Assembly (NCBI RefSeq): GCF_001027105.1
Contig: NZ_CP011526.1
Location: 2,046,001-2,110,000, forward strand
DNA: 64,000 nucleotides
From: Staphylococcus aureus
GTDB taxonomy: Bacteria > Bacillota > Bacilli > Staphylococcales > Staphylococcaceae
Reading direction: 5' to 3'
Positions 1 through 15,863 of the stretch are shown piece after piece. The position numbers and the translations under genes are program-made. Each line of letters opens with the position of its first letter. Within the stretch, counting starts at the first letter, position 1. The notes under the pieces were generated by a model. It searched no databases, had not been told where the DNA came from, and was given only the letters and a program-made list of their open reading frames with translations.

Positions 1-32
1 TTTAATTTATTTTTATATTGGAGATGGTTAAA

Positions 33-1802
33 ATGTCTAAAACTCAACATGAAGTAAACCAAAATATTGACCCTTTAAAAATGGCTGAATCACTTGAACC
101 TGAACAACTAAATGAAAAAACTTTAAATGATATGCGTTCAGGATCAGAAGTGCTAGTAGAAGCTCTACTTAAAGAAAATGTGGATTATTTATTCGGTTAT
201 CCTGGTGGTGCCGTACTACCTTTATATGACACGTTTTATGATGGTAAAATCAAACATATTTTAGCAAGACACGAACAAGGTGCTGTTCATGCTGCAGAAG
301 GTTATGCACGTGTATCTGGTAAAACTGGCGTCGTTGTAGTTACAAGCGGTCCAGGTGCAACTAATGTAATGACAGGTATTACGGATGCACATTGCGACTC
401 TTTACCTCTAGTTGTATTCACTGGACAAGTTGCTACACCAGGCATTGGTAAAGATGCATTCCAAGAAGCGGATATTCTATCTATGACTTCACCAATTACA
501 AAACAAAATTATCAAGTGAAACGTGTTGAAGATATCCCTAAAATCGTACACGAAGCTTTCCATGTAGCTAATTCTGGACGCAAAGGTCCTGTAGTGATTG
601 ATTTTCCAAAAGATATGGGTGTTTTAGCTACAAATGTGGATTTATGCGACGAAATCAATATTCCAGGTTATGAAGTTGTTACAGAACCAGAAAATAAAGA
701 CATTGACACTTTCATCTCACTTTTAAAAGAAGCGAAAAAGCCTGTCGTATTAGCCGGCGCAGGTATTAATCAATCAAAATCAAATCAATTATTAACACAG
801 TTTGTTAATAAACATCAAATCCCAACAGTTACTACTTTACTAGGTCTAGGTGCTGTACCTTATGAGGATACACTATTTTTAGGTATGGGAGGAATGCATG
901 GTTCTTATGCTAGTAACATGGCATTAACTGAGTGTGATTTACTCATTAATTTAGGTAGCCGCTTCGATGATAGATTAGCAAGCAAACCTGATGCCTTTGC
1001 ACCTAACGCCAAAATTGTACATGTAGATATTGATCCTTCAGAAATCAATAAAGTTATTCATGTAGATTTAGGTATTATTGCAGACTGTAAAAGATTTTTA
1101 GAATGTTTAAATGATAAAAATGTTGAGACTATAGAACACAGTGACTGGGTTAAACATTGTCAAAATAATAAGCAGAAACACCCATTTAAACTTGTTGAAG
1201 AAGATCAAGTATTTTGTAAGCCACAACAAACAATCGAATATATCGGCAAAATTACAAATGGTGAAGCAATTGTTACTACAGACGTGGGACAACATCAAAT
1301 GTGGGCAGCTCAATTTTATCCATTTAAAAATCACGGACAATGGGTTACAAGCGGTGGTTTAGGAACAATGGGATTCGGTATTCCTTCGTCAATTGGTGCC
1401 AAATTAGCTAATCCTGATAAAACAGTCGTATGTTTCGTCGGTGACGGTGGTTTCCAAATGACAAACCAAGAAATGGCACTTTTACCCGAATATGGTTTAG
1501 ATGTCAAAATCGTACTAATCAATAATGGAACATTAGGTATGGTTAAACAATGGCAAGATAAGTTCTTTAATCAACGCTTCTCACACTCAGTATTTAATGG
1601 TCAACCTGATTTTATGAAAATGGCAGAAGCATATGGCGTCAAAGGTTTCTTAATCGATAAGCCAGAACAACTGGAAGAACAATTAGATGCAGCGTTTGCT
1701 TATCAAGGACCAGCTTTAATTGAGGTTCGTATTTCCCCTACTGAAGCTGTAACCCCAATGGTTCCGAGTGGCAAATCAAATCATGAAATGGAGGGCTTAT
1801 AA
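33..1802 (+). CDS. ilvB: Acetolactate synthase large subunit
   Basis: This is the 589-residue catalytic subunit of acetohydroxyacid synthase, the first shared step of valine, leucine and isoleucine synthesis; it joins two pyruvates, or pyruvate and 2-oxobutyrate, using thiamin diphosphate and FAD. The N-terminal TPP-binding domain carries the catalytic glutamate in ARHEQGAVHAA (Glu81). The C-terminal domain has the GDGGFQMTNQE to INN thiamin-diphosphate motif. I chose the ATG at 33 because GGAG at 20-23 sits just upstream; an in-frame TTG at 18 and ATG at 24 overlap that ribosome-binding site. The stop codon overlaps the ilvN start by one base (TAATG), which suggests coupled translation. The operon promoter and ilvD lie left of the window. 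Full family length with no defects; identification is secure. Confidence 0.97.
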   Translation: MSKTQHEVNQNIDPLKMAESLEPEQLNEKTLNDMRSGSEVLVEALLKENVDYLFGYPGGAVLPLYDTFYDGKIKHILARHEQGAVHAAEGYARVSGKTGVVVVTSGPGATNVMTGITDAHCDSLPLVVFTGQVATPGIGKDAFQEADILSMTSPITKQNYQVKRVEDIPKIVHEAFHVANSGRKGPVVIDFPKDMGVLATNVDLCDEINIPGYEVVTEPENKDIDTFISLLKEAKKPVVLAGAGINQSKSNQLLTQFVNKHQIPTVTTLLGLGAVPYEDTLFLGMGGMHGSYASNMALTECDLLINLGSRFDDRLASKPDAFAPNAKIVHVDIDPSEINKVIHVDLGIIADCKRFLECLNDKNVETIEHSDWVKHCQNNKQKHPFKLVEEDQVFCKPQQTIEYIGKITNGEAIVTTDVGQHQMWAAQFYPFKNHGQWVTSGGLGTMGFGIPSSIGAKLANPDKTVVCFVGDGGFQMTNQEMALLPEYGLDVKIVLINNGTLGMVKQWQDKFFNQRFSHSVFNGQPDFMKMAEAYGVKGFLIDKPEQLEEQLDAAFAYQGPALIEVRISPTEAVTPMVPSGKSNHEMEGL

Positions 1803-2056
1803 TGACAAGAATTCTTAAATTACAAGTTGCGGATCAAGTCAGCACGCTAAATCGAATTACAAGTGCTTTTGTTCGCCTACAATATAATATCGATACATTA
1901 CATGTTACACATTCTGAACAACCTGGGATTTCTAACATGGAAATTCAAGTCGATATTCAAGATGATACATCACTTCATATATTAATTAAAAAATTAAAAC
2001 AACAAATTAATGTTTTAACGGTTGAATGCTACGACCTTGTTGATAACGAAGCTTAA
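1802..2056 (+). CDS. ilvN: Acetolactate synthase small (regulatory) subunit
   Basis: This 84-residue protein is a short regulatory subunit consisting of one ACT domain (start MTRILKLQVADQVSTLNRIT, which contains the ligand-binding loop region). ACT subunits of this enzyme bind valine and activate or feedback-inhibit the IlvB partner. It is at the short end for the family: many IlvH/IlvN proteins are about 160 residues with a second C-terminal domain that is absent here. The start overlaps the ilvB stop by one base. A 136-bp gap follows before ilvC, the only sizeable gap inside the operon. I infer valine regulation from the family; no residue proves it. Confidence 0.93.
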   Translation: MTRILKLQVADQVSTLNRITSAFVRLQYNIDTLHVTHSEQPGISNMEIQVDIQDDTSLHILIKKLKQQINVLTVECYDLVDNEA

Positions 2057-2117
2057 TTTTAAGACAAAGGCAATGATGCGCTAATTAGTTATAGATATAT
2101 CATAGGCTGCTAGTTAA

Positions 2118-3197
<1,080 letters not shown>

Positions 3198-3226
3198 GAT
3201 AGACCTACAATGAGGAGTTGTTAAAT

Positions 3227-4756
3227 ATGAGTAGTCATATTCAAATTTTTGATACGACACTAAGAGACGGTGAACAAACACCAGGAGTGAATTTTACTTT
3301 TGATGAACGCTTGCGTATTGCATTGCAATTAGAAAAATGGGGTGTAGATGTTATTGAAGCTGGATTTCCTGCTTCAAGTACAGGTAGCTTTAAATCTGTT
3401 CAAGCAATTGCACAAACATTAACAACAACGGCTGTATGTGGTTTAGCTAGATGTAAAAAATCTGACATCGATGCTGTATATGAAGCAACAAAAGATGCAG
3501 CGAAGCCGGTCGTGCATGTTTTTATAGCAACATCACCTATTCATCTTGAACATAAACTTAAAATGTCTCAAGAAGACGTTTTAGCATCTATTAAAGAACA
3601 TGTCACATACGCGAAACAATTATTTGACGTTGTTCAATTTTCACCTGAAGATGCAACGCGTACTGAATTACCATTCTTAGTGAAATGTGTACAAACTGCC
3701 GTTGACGCTGGAGCTACAGTTATTAATATTCCTGATACAGTCGGCTACAGTTACCATGATGAATATGCACATATTTTCAAAACCTTAACAGAATCTGTAA
3801 CATCTTCAAATGAAATTATTTATAGTGCTCATTGCCATGACGATTTAGGAATGGCTGTTTCAAATAGTTTAGCTGCAATTGAAGGCGGTGCGAGACGAAT
3901 TGAAGGCACTGTAAATGGTATTGGTGAACGAGCAGGTAATGCAGCACTTGAAGAAGTCGCGCTTGCACTATACGTTCGAAATGATCATTATGGTGCTCAA
4001 ACTGCTCTTAATCTCGAAGAAACTAAAAAAACATCGGATTTAATTTCAAGATATGCAGGTATTCGAGTGCCTAGAAATAAAGCAATTGTTGGCCAAAATG
4101 CATTTAGTCATGAATCAGGTATTCACCAAGATGGCGTATTAAAACATCGTGAAACATATGAAATTATGACACCTCAACTTGTTGGTGTAAGCACGACTGA
4201 ACTTCCATTAGGAAAATTATCTGGTAAACACGCCTTCTCAGAGAAGTTAAAAGCATTAGGTTATGACATTGATAAAGAAGCGCAAATAGATTTATTTAAA
4301 CAATTCAAGGCCATTGCGGACAAAAAGAAATCTGTTTCAGATAGAGATATTCATGCGATTATTCAAGGTTCTGAGCATGAGCATCAAGCACTTTATAAAT
4401 TGGAAACACTGCAACTACAATATGTCTCTAGCGGCCTTCAAAGTGCTGTTGTTGTTGTTAAAGATAAAGAGGGTCATATTTACCAGGATTCAAGTATTGG
4501 TACTGGTTCAATCGTAGCAATTTACAATGCAGTTGATCGTATTTTCCAGAAAGAAACAGAATTAATTGATTATCGTATTAATTCTGTCACTGAAGGTACT
4601 GATGCCCAAGCAGAAGTACATGTAAATTTATTGATTGAAGGTAAGACTGTCAATGGCTTTGGTATTGATCATGATATTTTACAAGCCTCTTGTAAAGCAT
4701 ACGTAGAAGCACATGCTAAATTTGCAGCTGAAAATGTTGAGAAGGTAGGTAATTAA
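3227..4756 (+). CDS. leuA: 2-isopropylmalate synthase
   Basis: This 509-residue protein is the long bacterial form of 2-isopropylmalate synthase, which condenses acetyl-CoA with 2-oxoisovalerate as the first committed step of leucine synthesis. The TIM-barrel catalytic domain begins with the HMGL-like signature [16 protein letters not shown] and carries the metal-binding HCHDD motif in [15 protein letters not shown] linker with [13 protein letters not shown] follows, and the last ~130 residues form the LeuA dimer regulatory domain that normally binds leucine for feedback inhibition. The ATG at 3227 lies behind GAGGAG at 3213-3218; the TTG at 3218 overlaps that site. leuB begins 2 bp after the stop. 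Confidence 0.96.
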   Translation: MSSHIQIFDTTLRDGEQTPGVNFTFDERLRIALQLEKWGVDVIEAGFPASSTGSFKSVQAIAQTLTTTAVCGLARCKKSDIDAVYEATKDAAKPVVHVFIATSPIHLEHKLKMSQEDVLASIKEHVTYAKQLFDVVQFSPEDATRTELPFLVKCVQTAVDAGATVINIPDTVGYSYHDEYAHIFKTLTESVTSSNEIIYSAHCHDDLGMAVSNSLAAIEGGARRIEGTVNGIGERAGNAALEEVALALYVRNDHYGAQTALNLEETKKTSDLISRYAGIRVPRNKAIVGQNAFSHESGIHQDGVLKHRETYEIMTPQLVGVSTTELPLGKLSGKHAFSEKLKALGYDIDKEAQIDLFKQFKAIADKKKSVSDRDIHAIIQGSEHEHQALYKLETLQLQYVSSGLQSAVVVVKDKEGHIYQDSSIGTGSIVAIYNAVDRIFQKETELIDYRINSVTEGTDAQAEVHVNLLIEGKTVNGFGIDHDILQASCKAYVEAHAKFAAENVEKVGN

Positions 4757-4758
4757 TT

Positions 4759-5805
4759 ATGACTTATAACATTGTTGCCCTACCTGGTGATGGAATCGGT
4801 CCAGAAATTTTGAACGGATCTCTATCATTGCTTGAAATTATAAGTAATAAATATAACTTTAATTATCAAATAGAGCACCACGAATTTGGTGGTGCCTCTA
4901 TTGATACATTCGGCGAGCCTTTAACTGAGAAAACCTTAAATGCGTGTAAAAGAGCAGATGCTATTTTACTGGGTGCAATCGGTGGACCTAAATGGACAGA
5001 TCCTAACAATCGACCAGAACAAGGATTATTAAAATTGCGTAAATCCTTAAATTTATTTGTAAATATACGCCCCACTACCGTTGTCAAAGGCGCTAGTTCT
5101 TTATCACCTTTAAAGGAAGAACGCGTTGAAGGCACAGATTTAGTTATAGTCCGTGAATTGACAAGTGGTATTTATTTTGGAGAACCTAGACATTTTAATA
5201 ATCACGAGGCCTTAGATTCTCTTACTTATACAAGAGAAGAAATAGAACGCATTGTTCACGTAGCATTTAAATTGGCCGCTTCAAGACGAGGAAAACTAAC
5301 ATCAGTTGATAAAGAAAATGTATTAGCTTCTAGTAAATTGTGGCGCAAAGTCGTAAATGAAGTAAGTCAATTATATCCAGAAGTAACAGTAAATCACTTA
5401 TTTGTTGATGCTTGTAGTATGCATTTAATCACAAATCCAAAACAATTTGACGTCATCGTATGTGAAAACTTATTTGGCGATATTTTAAGTGATGAAGCTT
5501 CAGTGATTCCTGGTTCACTTGGTTTATCACCTTCTGCTAGTTTTAGTAACGATGGTCCAAGATTGTATGAGCCTATTCATGGATCAGCACCAGATATTGC
5601 AGGTAAAAACGTTGCCAATCCATTTGGAATGATTCTATCTTTAGCGATGTGTTTACGTGAAAGCTTAAATCAACCAGATGCTGCAGATGAATTAGAACAA
5701 CATATTTATAGCATGATTGAACATGGGCAAACGACAGCAGATTTAGGCGGCAAATTGAATACTACTGATATTTTCGAAATTCTATCTCAAAAATTGAATC
5801 ACTAA
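4759..5805 (+). CDS. leuB: 3-isopropylmalate dehydrogenase
   Basis: This 348-residue NAD-dependent enzyme oxidises and decarboxylates 3-isopropylmalate to 4-methyl-2-oxopentanoate, the last dedicated step before transamination to leucine. It shows the isocitrate/isopropylmalate dehydrogenase features: PGDGIGPEI at the N-terminus, the arginine-rich substrate region around [16 protein letters not shown], the [13 protein letters not shown] helix, and the [12 protein letters not shown] Mg-binding motif, followed by [14 protein letters not shown]. It starts 2 bp after leuA and ends 13 bp before leuC with AAGGGGGAG as the leuC ribosome-binding site, so it is translated within the operon. Confidence 0.97.
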   Translation: MTYNIVALPGDGIGPEILNGSLSLLEIISNKYNFNYQIEHHEFGGASIDTFGEPLTEKTLNACKRADAILLGAIGGPKWTDPNNRPEQGLLKLRKSLNLFVNIRPTTVVKGASSLSPLKEERVEGTDLVIVRELTSGIYFGEPRHFNNHEALDSLTYTREEIERIVHVAFKLAASRRGKLTSVDKENVLASSKLWRKVVNEVSQLYPEVTVNHLFVDACSMHLITNPKQFDVIVCENLFGDILSDEASVIPGSLGLSPSASFSNDGPRLYEPIHGSAPDIAGKNVANPFGMILSLAMCLRESLNQPDAADELEQHIYSMIEHGQTTADLGGKLNTTDIFEILSQKLNH

Positions 5806-5818
5806 GGGGGAGATGTAA

Positions 5819-7189
5819 ATGGGTCAAACATTATTTGACAAGGTGTGGAACAGACATGTGTTATACGGGAAATTGGGCGAACCGCAACTATTATACATTG
5901 ATTTACACCTTATACATGAAGTTACTTCTCCTCAAGCATTTGAAGGACTTAGGCTTCAAAACAGAAAATTAAGACGCCCAGATTTAACATTTGCAACACT
6001 CGATCACAATGTTCCTACTATTGATATATTCAATATTAAAGATGAAATTGCAAACAAACAAATCACAACATTACAAAAAAACGCCATAGATTTTGGGGTG
6101 CATATTTTTGATATGGGTTCTGATGAACAAGGTATTGTTCACATGGTAGGACCTGAGACAGGACTTACACAGCCTGGCAAGACAATCGTTTGTGGTGACT
6201 CTCACACAGCAACACATGGAGCATTTGGTGCTATTGCATTTGGAATTGGAACAAGTGAAGTTGAACATGTTTTCGCAACTCAAACGCTATGGCAAACAAA
6301 ACCCAAAAACTTAAAAATCGATATTAATGGTACCTTACCAACAGGCGTCTATGCTAAGGACATTATTCTGCATTTAATTAAAACGTATGGTGTTGACTTT
6401 GGTACAGGCTATGCTTTGGAATTTACTGGCGAAACAATTAAAAACCTTTCAATGGATGGTCGAATGACTATTTGTAACATGGCTATCGAAGGTGGTGCCA
6501 AATACGGCATAATCCAACCTGATGATATAACATTTGAATATGTTAAAGGGAGACCATTTGCCGATAACTTCGCTAAATCAGTTGATAAGTGGCGTGAGCT
6601 ATATTCTGATGACGACGCGATATTTGATCGTGTAATTGAACTTGATGTTTCAACATTAGAACCACAAGTGACATGGGGAACTAATCCTGAAATGGGTGTT
6701 AATTTCAGTGAACCATTCCCTGAAATCAATGATATCAACGATCAACGTGCGTATGATTATATGGGGTTAGAACCAGGTCAAAAAGCTGAAGACATCGACT
6801 TAGGGTATGTTTTTCTCGGTTCATGTACAAATGCTAGACTATCAGATTTGATTGAAGCTAGTCATATTGTTAAAGGAAATAAAGTTCATCCAAATATTAC
6901 AGCTATTGTCGTACCAGGTTCTCGTACAGTAAAAAAAGAAGCAGAAAAATTAGGTCTAGATACTATCTTTAAAAATGCAGGATTTGAATGGCGTGAACCA
7001 GGATGTTCAATGTGTTTAGGCATGAATCCTGACCAAGTACCTGAGGGCGTACATTGTGCATCTACAAGTAATCGAAACTTTGAAGGACGACAAGGCAAAG
7101 GTGCAAGAACACATTTAGTATCCCCTGCTATGGCAGCAGCAGCAGCTATTCATGGTAAATTTGTGGACGTAAGAAAGGTGGTTGTTTAA
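5819..7189 (+). CDS. leuC: 3-isopropylmalate dehydratase large subunit
   Basis: This is the 456-residue aconitase-family large subunit of isopropylmalate isomerase, which moves the hydroxyl of 2-isopropylmalate to give 3-isopropylmalate. The three cysteines that hold the [4Fe-4S] cluster are visible in [11 protein letters not shown] and in [11 protein letters not shown]. The substrate loop [19 protein letters not shown] is intact. It pairs with the small subunit encoded by leuD, which begins at the very next base after its stop codon. The iron-sulfur cluster makes this step sensitive to oxidative stress, a known family property. Confidence 0.97.
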
Positions 7190-7762
7190 ATGGCAGCAAT
7201 CAAACCTATTACAACATATAAAGGTAAAATAGTCCCTCTCTTCAACGACAATATCGATACAGACCAAATCATTCCTAAGGTACACTTAAAGCGTATTTCA
7301 AAAAGTGGCTTTGGTCCATTTGCTTTTGATGAATGGCGGTACTTACCTGATGGTTCAGATAATCCTGATTTCAATCCTAACAAACCACAATATAAAGGGG
7401 CTTCTATTTTAATTACTGGAGATAATTTTGGATGTGGTTCAAGTCGTGAACATGCTGCTTGGGCTCTTAAGGACTATGGTTTTCATATTATTATTGCAGG
7501 AAGTTTCAGTGACATATTTTATATGAATTGCACTAAAAATGCGATGTTGCCTATCGTTTTAGAAAAAAGTGCCCGTGAACATCTTGCACAATATGTTGAA
7601 ATTGAGGTCGATTTACCAAATCAAACTGTGTCATCACCAGACAAGCGTTTCCATTTTGAAATTGATGAAACTTGGAAGAATAAACTTGTAAATGGCTTAG
7701 ATGACATTGCAATCACCCTACAATATGAATCATTAATAGAAAAATATGAAAAATCACTTTAA
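7190..7762 (+). CDS. leuD: 3-isopropylmalate dehydratase small subunit
   Basis: This 190-residue swivel-domain subunit completes isopropylmalate isomerase with LeuC. Family features are the N-terminal [10 protein letters not shown] motif and the substrate loop [14 protein letters not shown], followed by the [10 protein letters not shown] stretch. The ATG directly follows the leuC TAA with no spacer, which suggests translational coupling and equal subunit amounts. ilvA starts 14 bp downstream behind AAGGGAGTTG. Confidence 0.97.
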
Positions 7763-7776
7763 GGGAGTTGAATATT

Positions 7777-9045
7777 ATGACAGTCAAAACAACAGTTTCT
7801 ACGAAAGATATCGATGAGGCATTTTTAAGACTTAAAGATATTGTCAAAGAAACACCTTTACAATTAGACCATTACTTATCTCAAAAGTATGATTGTAAAG
7901 TCTATTTAAAACGAGAAGATTTACAATGGGTACGTTCTTTTAAATTAAGAGGTGCTTACAACGCTATTTCTGTTTTATCAGATGAAGCTAAAAGTAAAGG
8001 TATTACATGTGCAAGTGCAGGTAATCATGCTCAAGGTGTTGCCTATACAGCTAAAAAACTTAATTTAAACGCTGTTATCTTTATGCCAGTCACTACACCT
8101 TTACAAAAGGTAAATCAAGTAAAGTTCTTTGGAAATAGTAACGTTGAAGTTGTACTCACTGGTGATACATTTGATCACTGTTTAGCTGAAGCTTTAACTT
8201 ATACAAGTGAACATCAAATGAACTTTATAGATCCATTCAATAATGTTCATACAATTTCTGGACAAGGTACGCTTGCTAAAGAAATGCTAGAACAAGCAAA
8301 GTCTGACAATGTTAACTTTGATTATCTATTTGCCGCAATTGGTGGTGGCGGTTTAATTTCAGGTATTAGTACTTACTTTAAAACCTATTCACCTACCACG
8401 AAAATTATAGGTGTTGAACCTTCAGGTGCAAGTAGTATGTATGAATCTGTTGTGGTAAATAATCAGGTAGTCACATTGCCTAATATCGATAAATTTGTGG
8501 ACGGTGCATCTGTAGCTAGAGTTGGCGATATTACATTTGAAATTGCAAAAGAAAATGTAGATGATTACGTTCAAGTAGATGAAGGTGCAGTTTGTTCTAC
8601 GATTTTAGATATGTATTCAAAACAAGCAATTGTAGCAGAACCTGCTGGCGCATTAAGTGTAAGTGCGCTTGAAAACTATAAAGATCATATTAAAGGTAAA
8701 ACAGTGGTTTGTGTCATTAGTGGTGGTAATAATGATATTAATCGAATGAAAGAAATTGAAGAACGTTCATTACTATACGAAGAAATGAAGCATTACTTTA
8801 TCTTAAATTTCCCTCAACGTCCAGGTGCATTGAGAGAATTTGTAAATGACGTATTAGGACCTCAAGACGATATTACTAAATTTGAATACTTAAAAAAATC
8901 TTCTCAAAATACAGGTACTGTCATTATTGGTATTCAACTTAAAGATCATGATGATTTAATACAACTCAAACAACGTGTAAATCATTTCGATCCTTCCAAT
9001 ATTTATATTAATGAAAATAAGATGTTATATTCATTGTTAATTTAA
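7777..9045 (+). CDS. ilvA: Threonine dehydratase (threonine deaminase)
   Basis: This 422-residue PLP enzyme deaminates threonine to 2-oxobutyrate, the entry step to isoleucine. The PLP lysine lies in [12 protein letters not shown], the phosphate loop in [11 protein letters not shown] and the serine/asparagine loop in SGGNNDINR. The C-terminal ~85 residues ([20 protein letters not shown] onward) form a single ACT-like regulatory module, so this is the shorter biosynthetic form with one rather than two regulatory repeats. The ATG at 7777 has AAGGGAG upstream; the TTG at 7768 overlaps it. It is the last gene of the operon and is followed by a clear hairpin terminator at 9062-9109. Confidence 0.96.
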
Positions 9046-9061
9046 CACATAGTAAGAAAAA

Positions 9062-9109
9062 CAGTCATAAATTGATTTCTAATTGAAATCATCTTATGAC
9101 TGCTTTTTA
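9062..9109 (+). terminator. Rho-independent terminator of the ilv-leu operon
   Basis: A stem of CAGTCATAA (9062-9070) with TTATGACTG (9094-9102) and an inner GATTTC/GAAATC pairing is followed by CTTTTTATT, 16 bp after the ilvA stop. Its layout resembles the hairpins at 44698-44742 and 49032-49073. Confidence 0.88.
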
Positions 9110-9204
9110 TTATACTTTACATTTCTCGTTTCGTCAGATTCAAACGTTTTCACTTCGCCAAGCCATCTTTCTTTGTGTTTGCTTTTATTTTGACGTTTTA
9201 GACA

Positions 9205-9228
9205 TAAAAAAAGAGACCTTGCGGTCTC
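9205..9228 (-). terminator. Terminator of the rRNA operon
   Basis: On the minus strand the stem GAGACC-GCAA-GGTCTC (9213-9228) is followed by a run of seven Ts, 27 nt beyond the end of 5S rRNA. The GCAA tetraloop and U tail make this a typical strong rrn terminator. Confidence 0.92.
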
Positions 9229-9254
9229 AATGCGGCTCATCGCATCCACTTTTT

Positions 9255-9369
9255 GCCTGGCAACGTTCTACTCTAGCGGAACGTAAGTTCGACTACCATC
9301 GACGCTAAGGAGCTTAACTTCTGTGTTCGGCATGGGAACAGGTGTGACCTCCTTGCTATAGTCACCAGA
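9255..9369 (-). rRNA. rrf: 5S ribosomal RNA
   Basis: A 115-nt 5S rRNA lies on the minus strand, beginning TCTGGTGACTATAGCAAGG and ending CGTTGCCAGGC, with the conserved ACCTGTTCCCATGCCGAAC loop region. It lies 74 bp after the 23S gene and just before the operon terminator. Ends were set by the pairing of the two termini. Confidence 0.95.
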
Positions 9370-9443
9370 CATATGAATGTAAATTATACATTCAAAACTA
9401 GATAGTAAGTAAAAGTGATTTTGCTTCGCAAAACATTTATTTT

Positions 9444-12364
<2,921 letters not shown>

Positions 12365-12386
12365 TATGTTTCCACCATTTTTATAA

Positions 12387-12502
12387 GTCAAACGCTCACA
12401 TACGGCTTCGTTTTCATTATTTTAAATGCTCATTTACATAAGTAAACTCTGCTTTAAAATAATTTAACTCATTGTCTGCTAAACGTTTTCTTTTATAAAA
12501 AG
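12387..12502. repeat. Spacer repeat copy A
   Basis: This stretch runs from GTCAAACGCTCACATACGGC through ATGCTCATTTACATAAGTAAACTCTGCTTTAAA to CATTGTCTGCTAAACG. It matches copy B at 12661-12774 over its whole length with scattered changes. Confidence 0.8.
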
Positions 12503-12660
12503 ATTTAAACGCGTTATTAATCTTGTGAGTGTTCTTTCGAACACTAGCGATTATTTCTTATGAATTCAAGCTTATTTAAAACTCTTTATTCACTCGGTTT
12601 TGCTTGGTAAAATCTATATTTTACTTACTTATCTAGTTTTCAATGTACAATTTCTTTTTA

Positions 12661-12774
12661 GTCAAGCGCTCGCATACTGCTTTATTTTCAAAAAATCAAA
12701 TGCTCATTTACAAAAGTAAACTCCGCTTTAATTTTTCTTAATGCATTGTCTAACAACCGCTTTCTTTAAAAAGA
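12661..12774. repeat. Spacer repeat copy B, with a third partial copy after it
   Basis: Copy B starts GTCAAGCGCTCGCATACTGC, continues AATGCTCATTTACAAAAGTAAACTCCGCTTTAA and ends near CATTGTCTAACAACCGC. The first 15 bases recur again at 12782 (GTCAAGCGCTCGCATAAGC), so the repeat start is present three times within the spacer. Confidence 0.8.
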
Positions 12775-12902
12775 ATAGATTGTCAAGCGCTCGCATAAGC
12801 AATATCACTTTAACCAAAAAATATTTGAATGTTAAATAAACATTCAAAACTGAATACAATATGTCACGTTATTCCGCATCTTCTGAAGAAGATGTTCCGA
12901 AT

Positions 12903-14465
<1,563 letters not shown>

Positions 14466-14582
14466 ATTATGATGTTTGATTAGCTCATAAATACTAAATA
14501 ATGTTTGTAACTTATAGTTACGTTTTTGGAATTAACGTTGACATATTGTCATTCAGTTTTCAATGTTCATTAAAATTATCTA

Positions 14583-14656
14583 TGGAGCGGGTGATGGGAA
14601 TCGAACCCACAACATCAGCTTGGAAGGCTGAGGTTTTGCCATTAAACTACACCCGC
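14583..14656 (-). tRNA. tRNA-Gly(TCC)
   Basis: The minus strand reads GCGGGTGTAGTTTAATGGC to CACCCGCTCCA, a 74-nt tRNA with CCA encoded. The anticodon loop is CTTCCAA, giving anticodon TCC. The T arm GTGGGTTCGATTCCCAT is standard. It sits between tRNA-Leu and 16S, so it is probably cut from the rRNA precursor. Confidence 0.95.
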
Positions 14657-14678
14657 TTATTTAAATTAAGAATTTTGA

Positions 14679-14761
<83 letters not shown>

Positions 14762-14805
14762 GGATATAGGCATTTAAAACATCTTCGTTTTTCAGAACGT
14801 TATTT

Positions 14806-14834
14806 ATTATATTATGTTTAAAAATATTTGTCAA
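14806..14834 (-). promoter_or_regulatory. rRNA operon promoter P2
   Basis: The minus strand has TTGACA (14829-14834), a 17-bp spacer, and TATAAT (14806-14811), a perfect SigA consensus. It ends about 45 bp before tRNA-Leu. Confidence 0.88.
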
Positions 14835-14899
14835 TAACTTTTAATCGTTTTTTTACATTAAATTAATTTGTGTTATCAGTTGTTAACACAACGCTATTT

Positions 14900-14928
14900 A
14901 TAATAAAACATTTAGAACTTATTGTCAA
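14900..14928 (-). promoter_or_regulatory. rRNA operon promoter P1
   Basis: A second minus-strand promoter has TTGACA (14923-14928), a 17-bp spacer and TATTAT (14900-14905). Its -10 lies about 94 bp upstream of the P2 -10. Tandem strong promoters are usual for rRNA operons. Confidence 0.82.
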
Positions 14929-14929
14929 C

Positions 14930-15407
14930 ATATTTTATAAATTAAATTTAGAATTGACTGTCTTTCAAATCAAAGTTTATTTAATTTGTTCTTTTTTAAG
15001 GAACGTGTTTAATCATACTAACTATAAGCTGTACAGTCAATAGAAAAGTTCAATCAAAATGTCATGAAAAATGTATAATTATCTTTTGTGCTACTTTAAA
15101 GCTTTAATTGGGTAAAGTTTATATATTAATTATTACTAAAATACGCCAAGATTTTTAATCTAATCATTTTAATTTCATCCTATCAAGCCACAATTTATGC
15201 CATTACCTATATCATAAGTAGAAAAGCCGAGATTGCGAAGTATTAAATTACGACAATCTCGGCTTTAAACATTTTATAAACACAATTTCTTCTTATTCAA
15301 TTACTATGTTTACCAATCAAAATAACTCACTGATAAATTCTATATAAATTCCATACAACTCATAAATAATCTTACATATACACGAATTAGCTCTATTTGT
15401 ATTGTAC
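14930..15407. other. AT-rich intergenic region with one strong hairpin
   Basis: No coding frame of note is present between the rrn promoters and sprT. The only clear element is the hairpin at 15223-15266; the AT-rich stretch next to P1 could act as an UP element. Confidence 0.6.
15223..15266. terminator. Hairpin downstream of sprT
   Basis: AAAGCCGAGATTG (15223-15235) pairs perfectly with CAATCTCGGCTTT (15254-15266) around an 18-nt loop. It lies 142 bp past the sprT stop and upstream of the rrn promoters, so it probably ends the tex-sprT transcript and shields the rrn promoters. U tails are short on both strands. Confidence 0.6.
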
Positions 15408-15863
15408 TTATTTCAATTGTCTTTTCATTCTTAATTTTCCATTGCAATGTCCGCAACGCATACGATTCGTATCAACTTTACGGATACGTATATATTTTGC
15501 ATGACATTTAGTGCAATAATATTCATAATTTGCCCGTTGTTGATAGCTTTCAATGCTGTTACAAAATCTAGGCGCTCCAACTTGTTGGCTCAATCGTTTA
15601 AAATCTTGATCTTTATGTTGATAACCTTTACCAGCAATATGCAAGTGATAATGACACAATTCGTGCAGTATAATTTTTACAACAGCATCTTCTCCATAAT
15701 GCTCATATTGTTTTGGATTAATTTCAATATCATGGGACTTTAAAAGATAACGTCCGCCTGTTGTACGTAACCTTTTATTAAAATATGCACAATGTCGAAA
15801 CGTACGTCCAAATTTTTCTTCCGAAAGATTCTCAACCATTCGCTGAAGTTTGTCATTATTCAT
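15408..15863 (-). CDS. SprT-like zinc protease-fold protein
   Basis: This 151-residue protein of the bacterial SprT-like family has the zinc-metalloprotease motif HELCH in ILHELCHYHLH with a further histidine shortly after. Its C-terminus is a zinc ribbon made of two CXXC pairs (CTKC and CGHC). The eukaryotic relative Spartan degrades DNA-protein crosslinks, but the role of the short bacterial forms is not established. The ATG at 15863 overlaps the end of tex by 8 nt, so the pair is cotranscribed; an in-frame TTG at 15872 lies deeper inside tex and is less likely. I give no function beyond the fold. Confidence 0.88.
   Translation of the reverse strand: MNNDKLQRMVENLSEEKFGRTFRHCAYFNKRLRTTGGRYLLKSHDIEINPKQYEHYGEDAVVKIILHELCHYHLHIAGKGYQHKDQDFKRLSQQVGAPRFCNSIESYQQRANYEYYCTKCHAKYIRIRKVDTNRMRCGHCNGKLRMKRQLK

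Noticed and set aside
15223-15266. An rRNA or small RNA gene at the AAAGCCGAGATTG hairpin
   Set aside because: A simple stem with an 18-nt loop is better explained as a terminator between sprT and the rrn promoters; no promoter points to it as a separate RNA.
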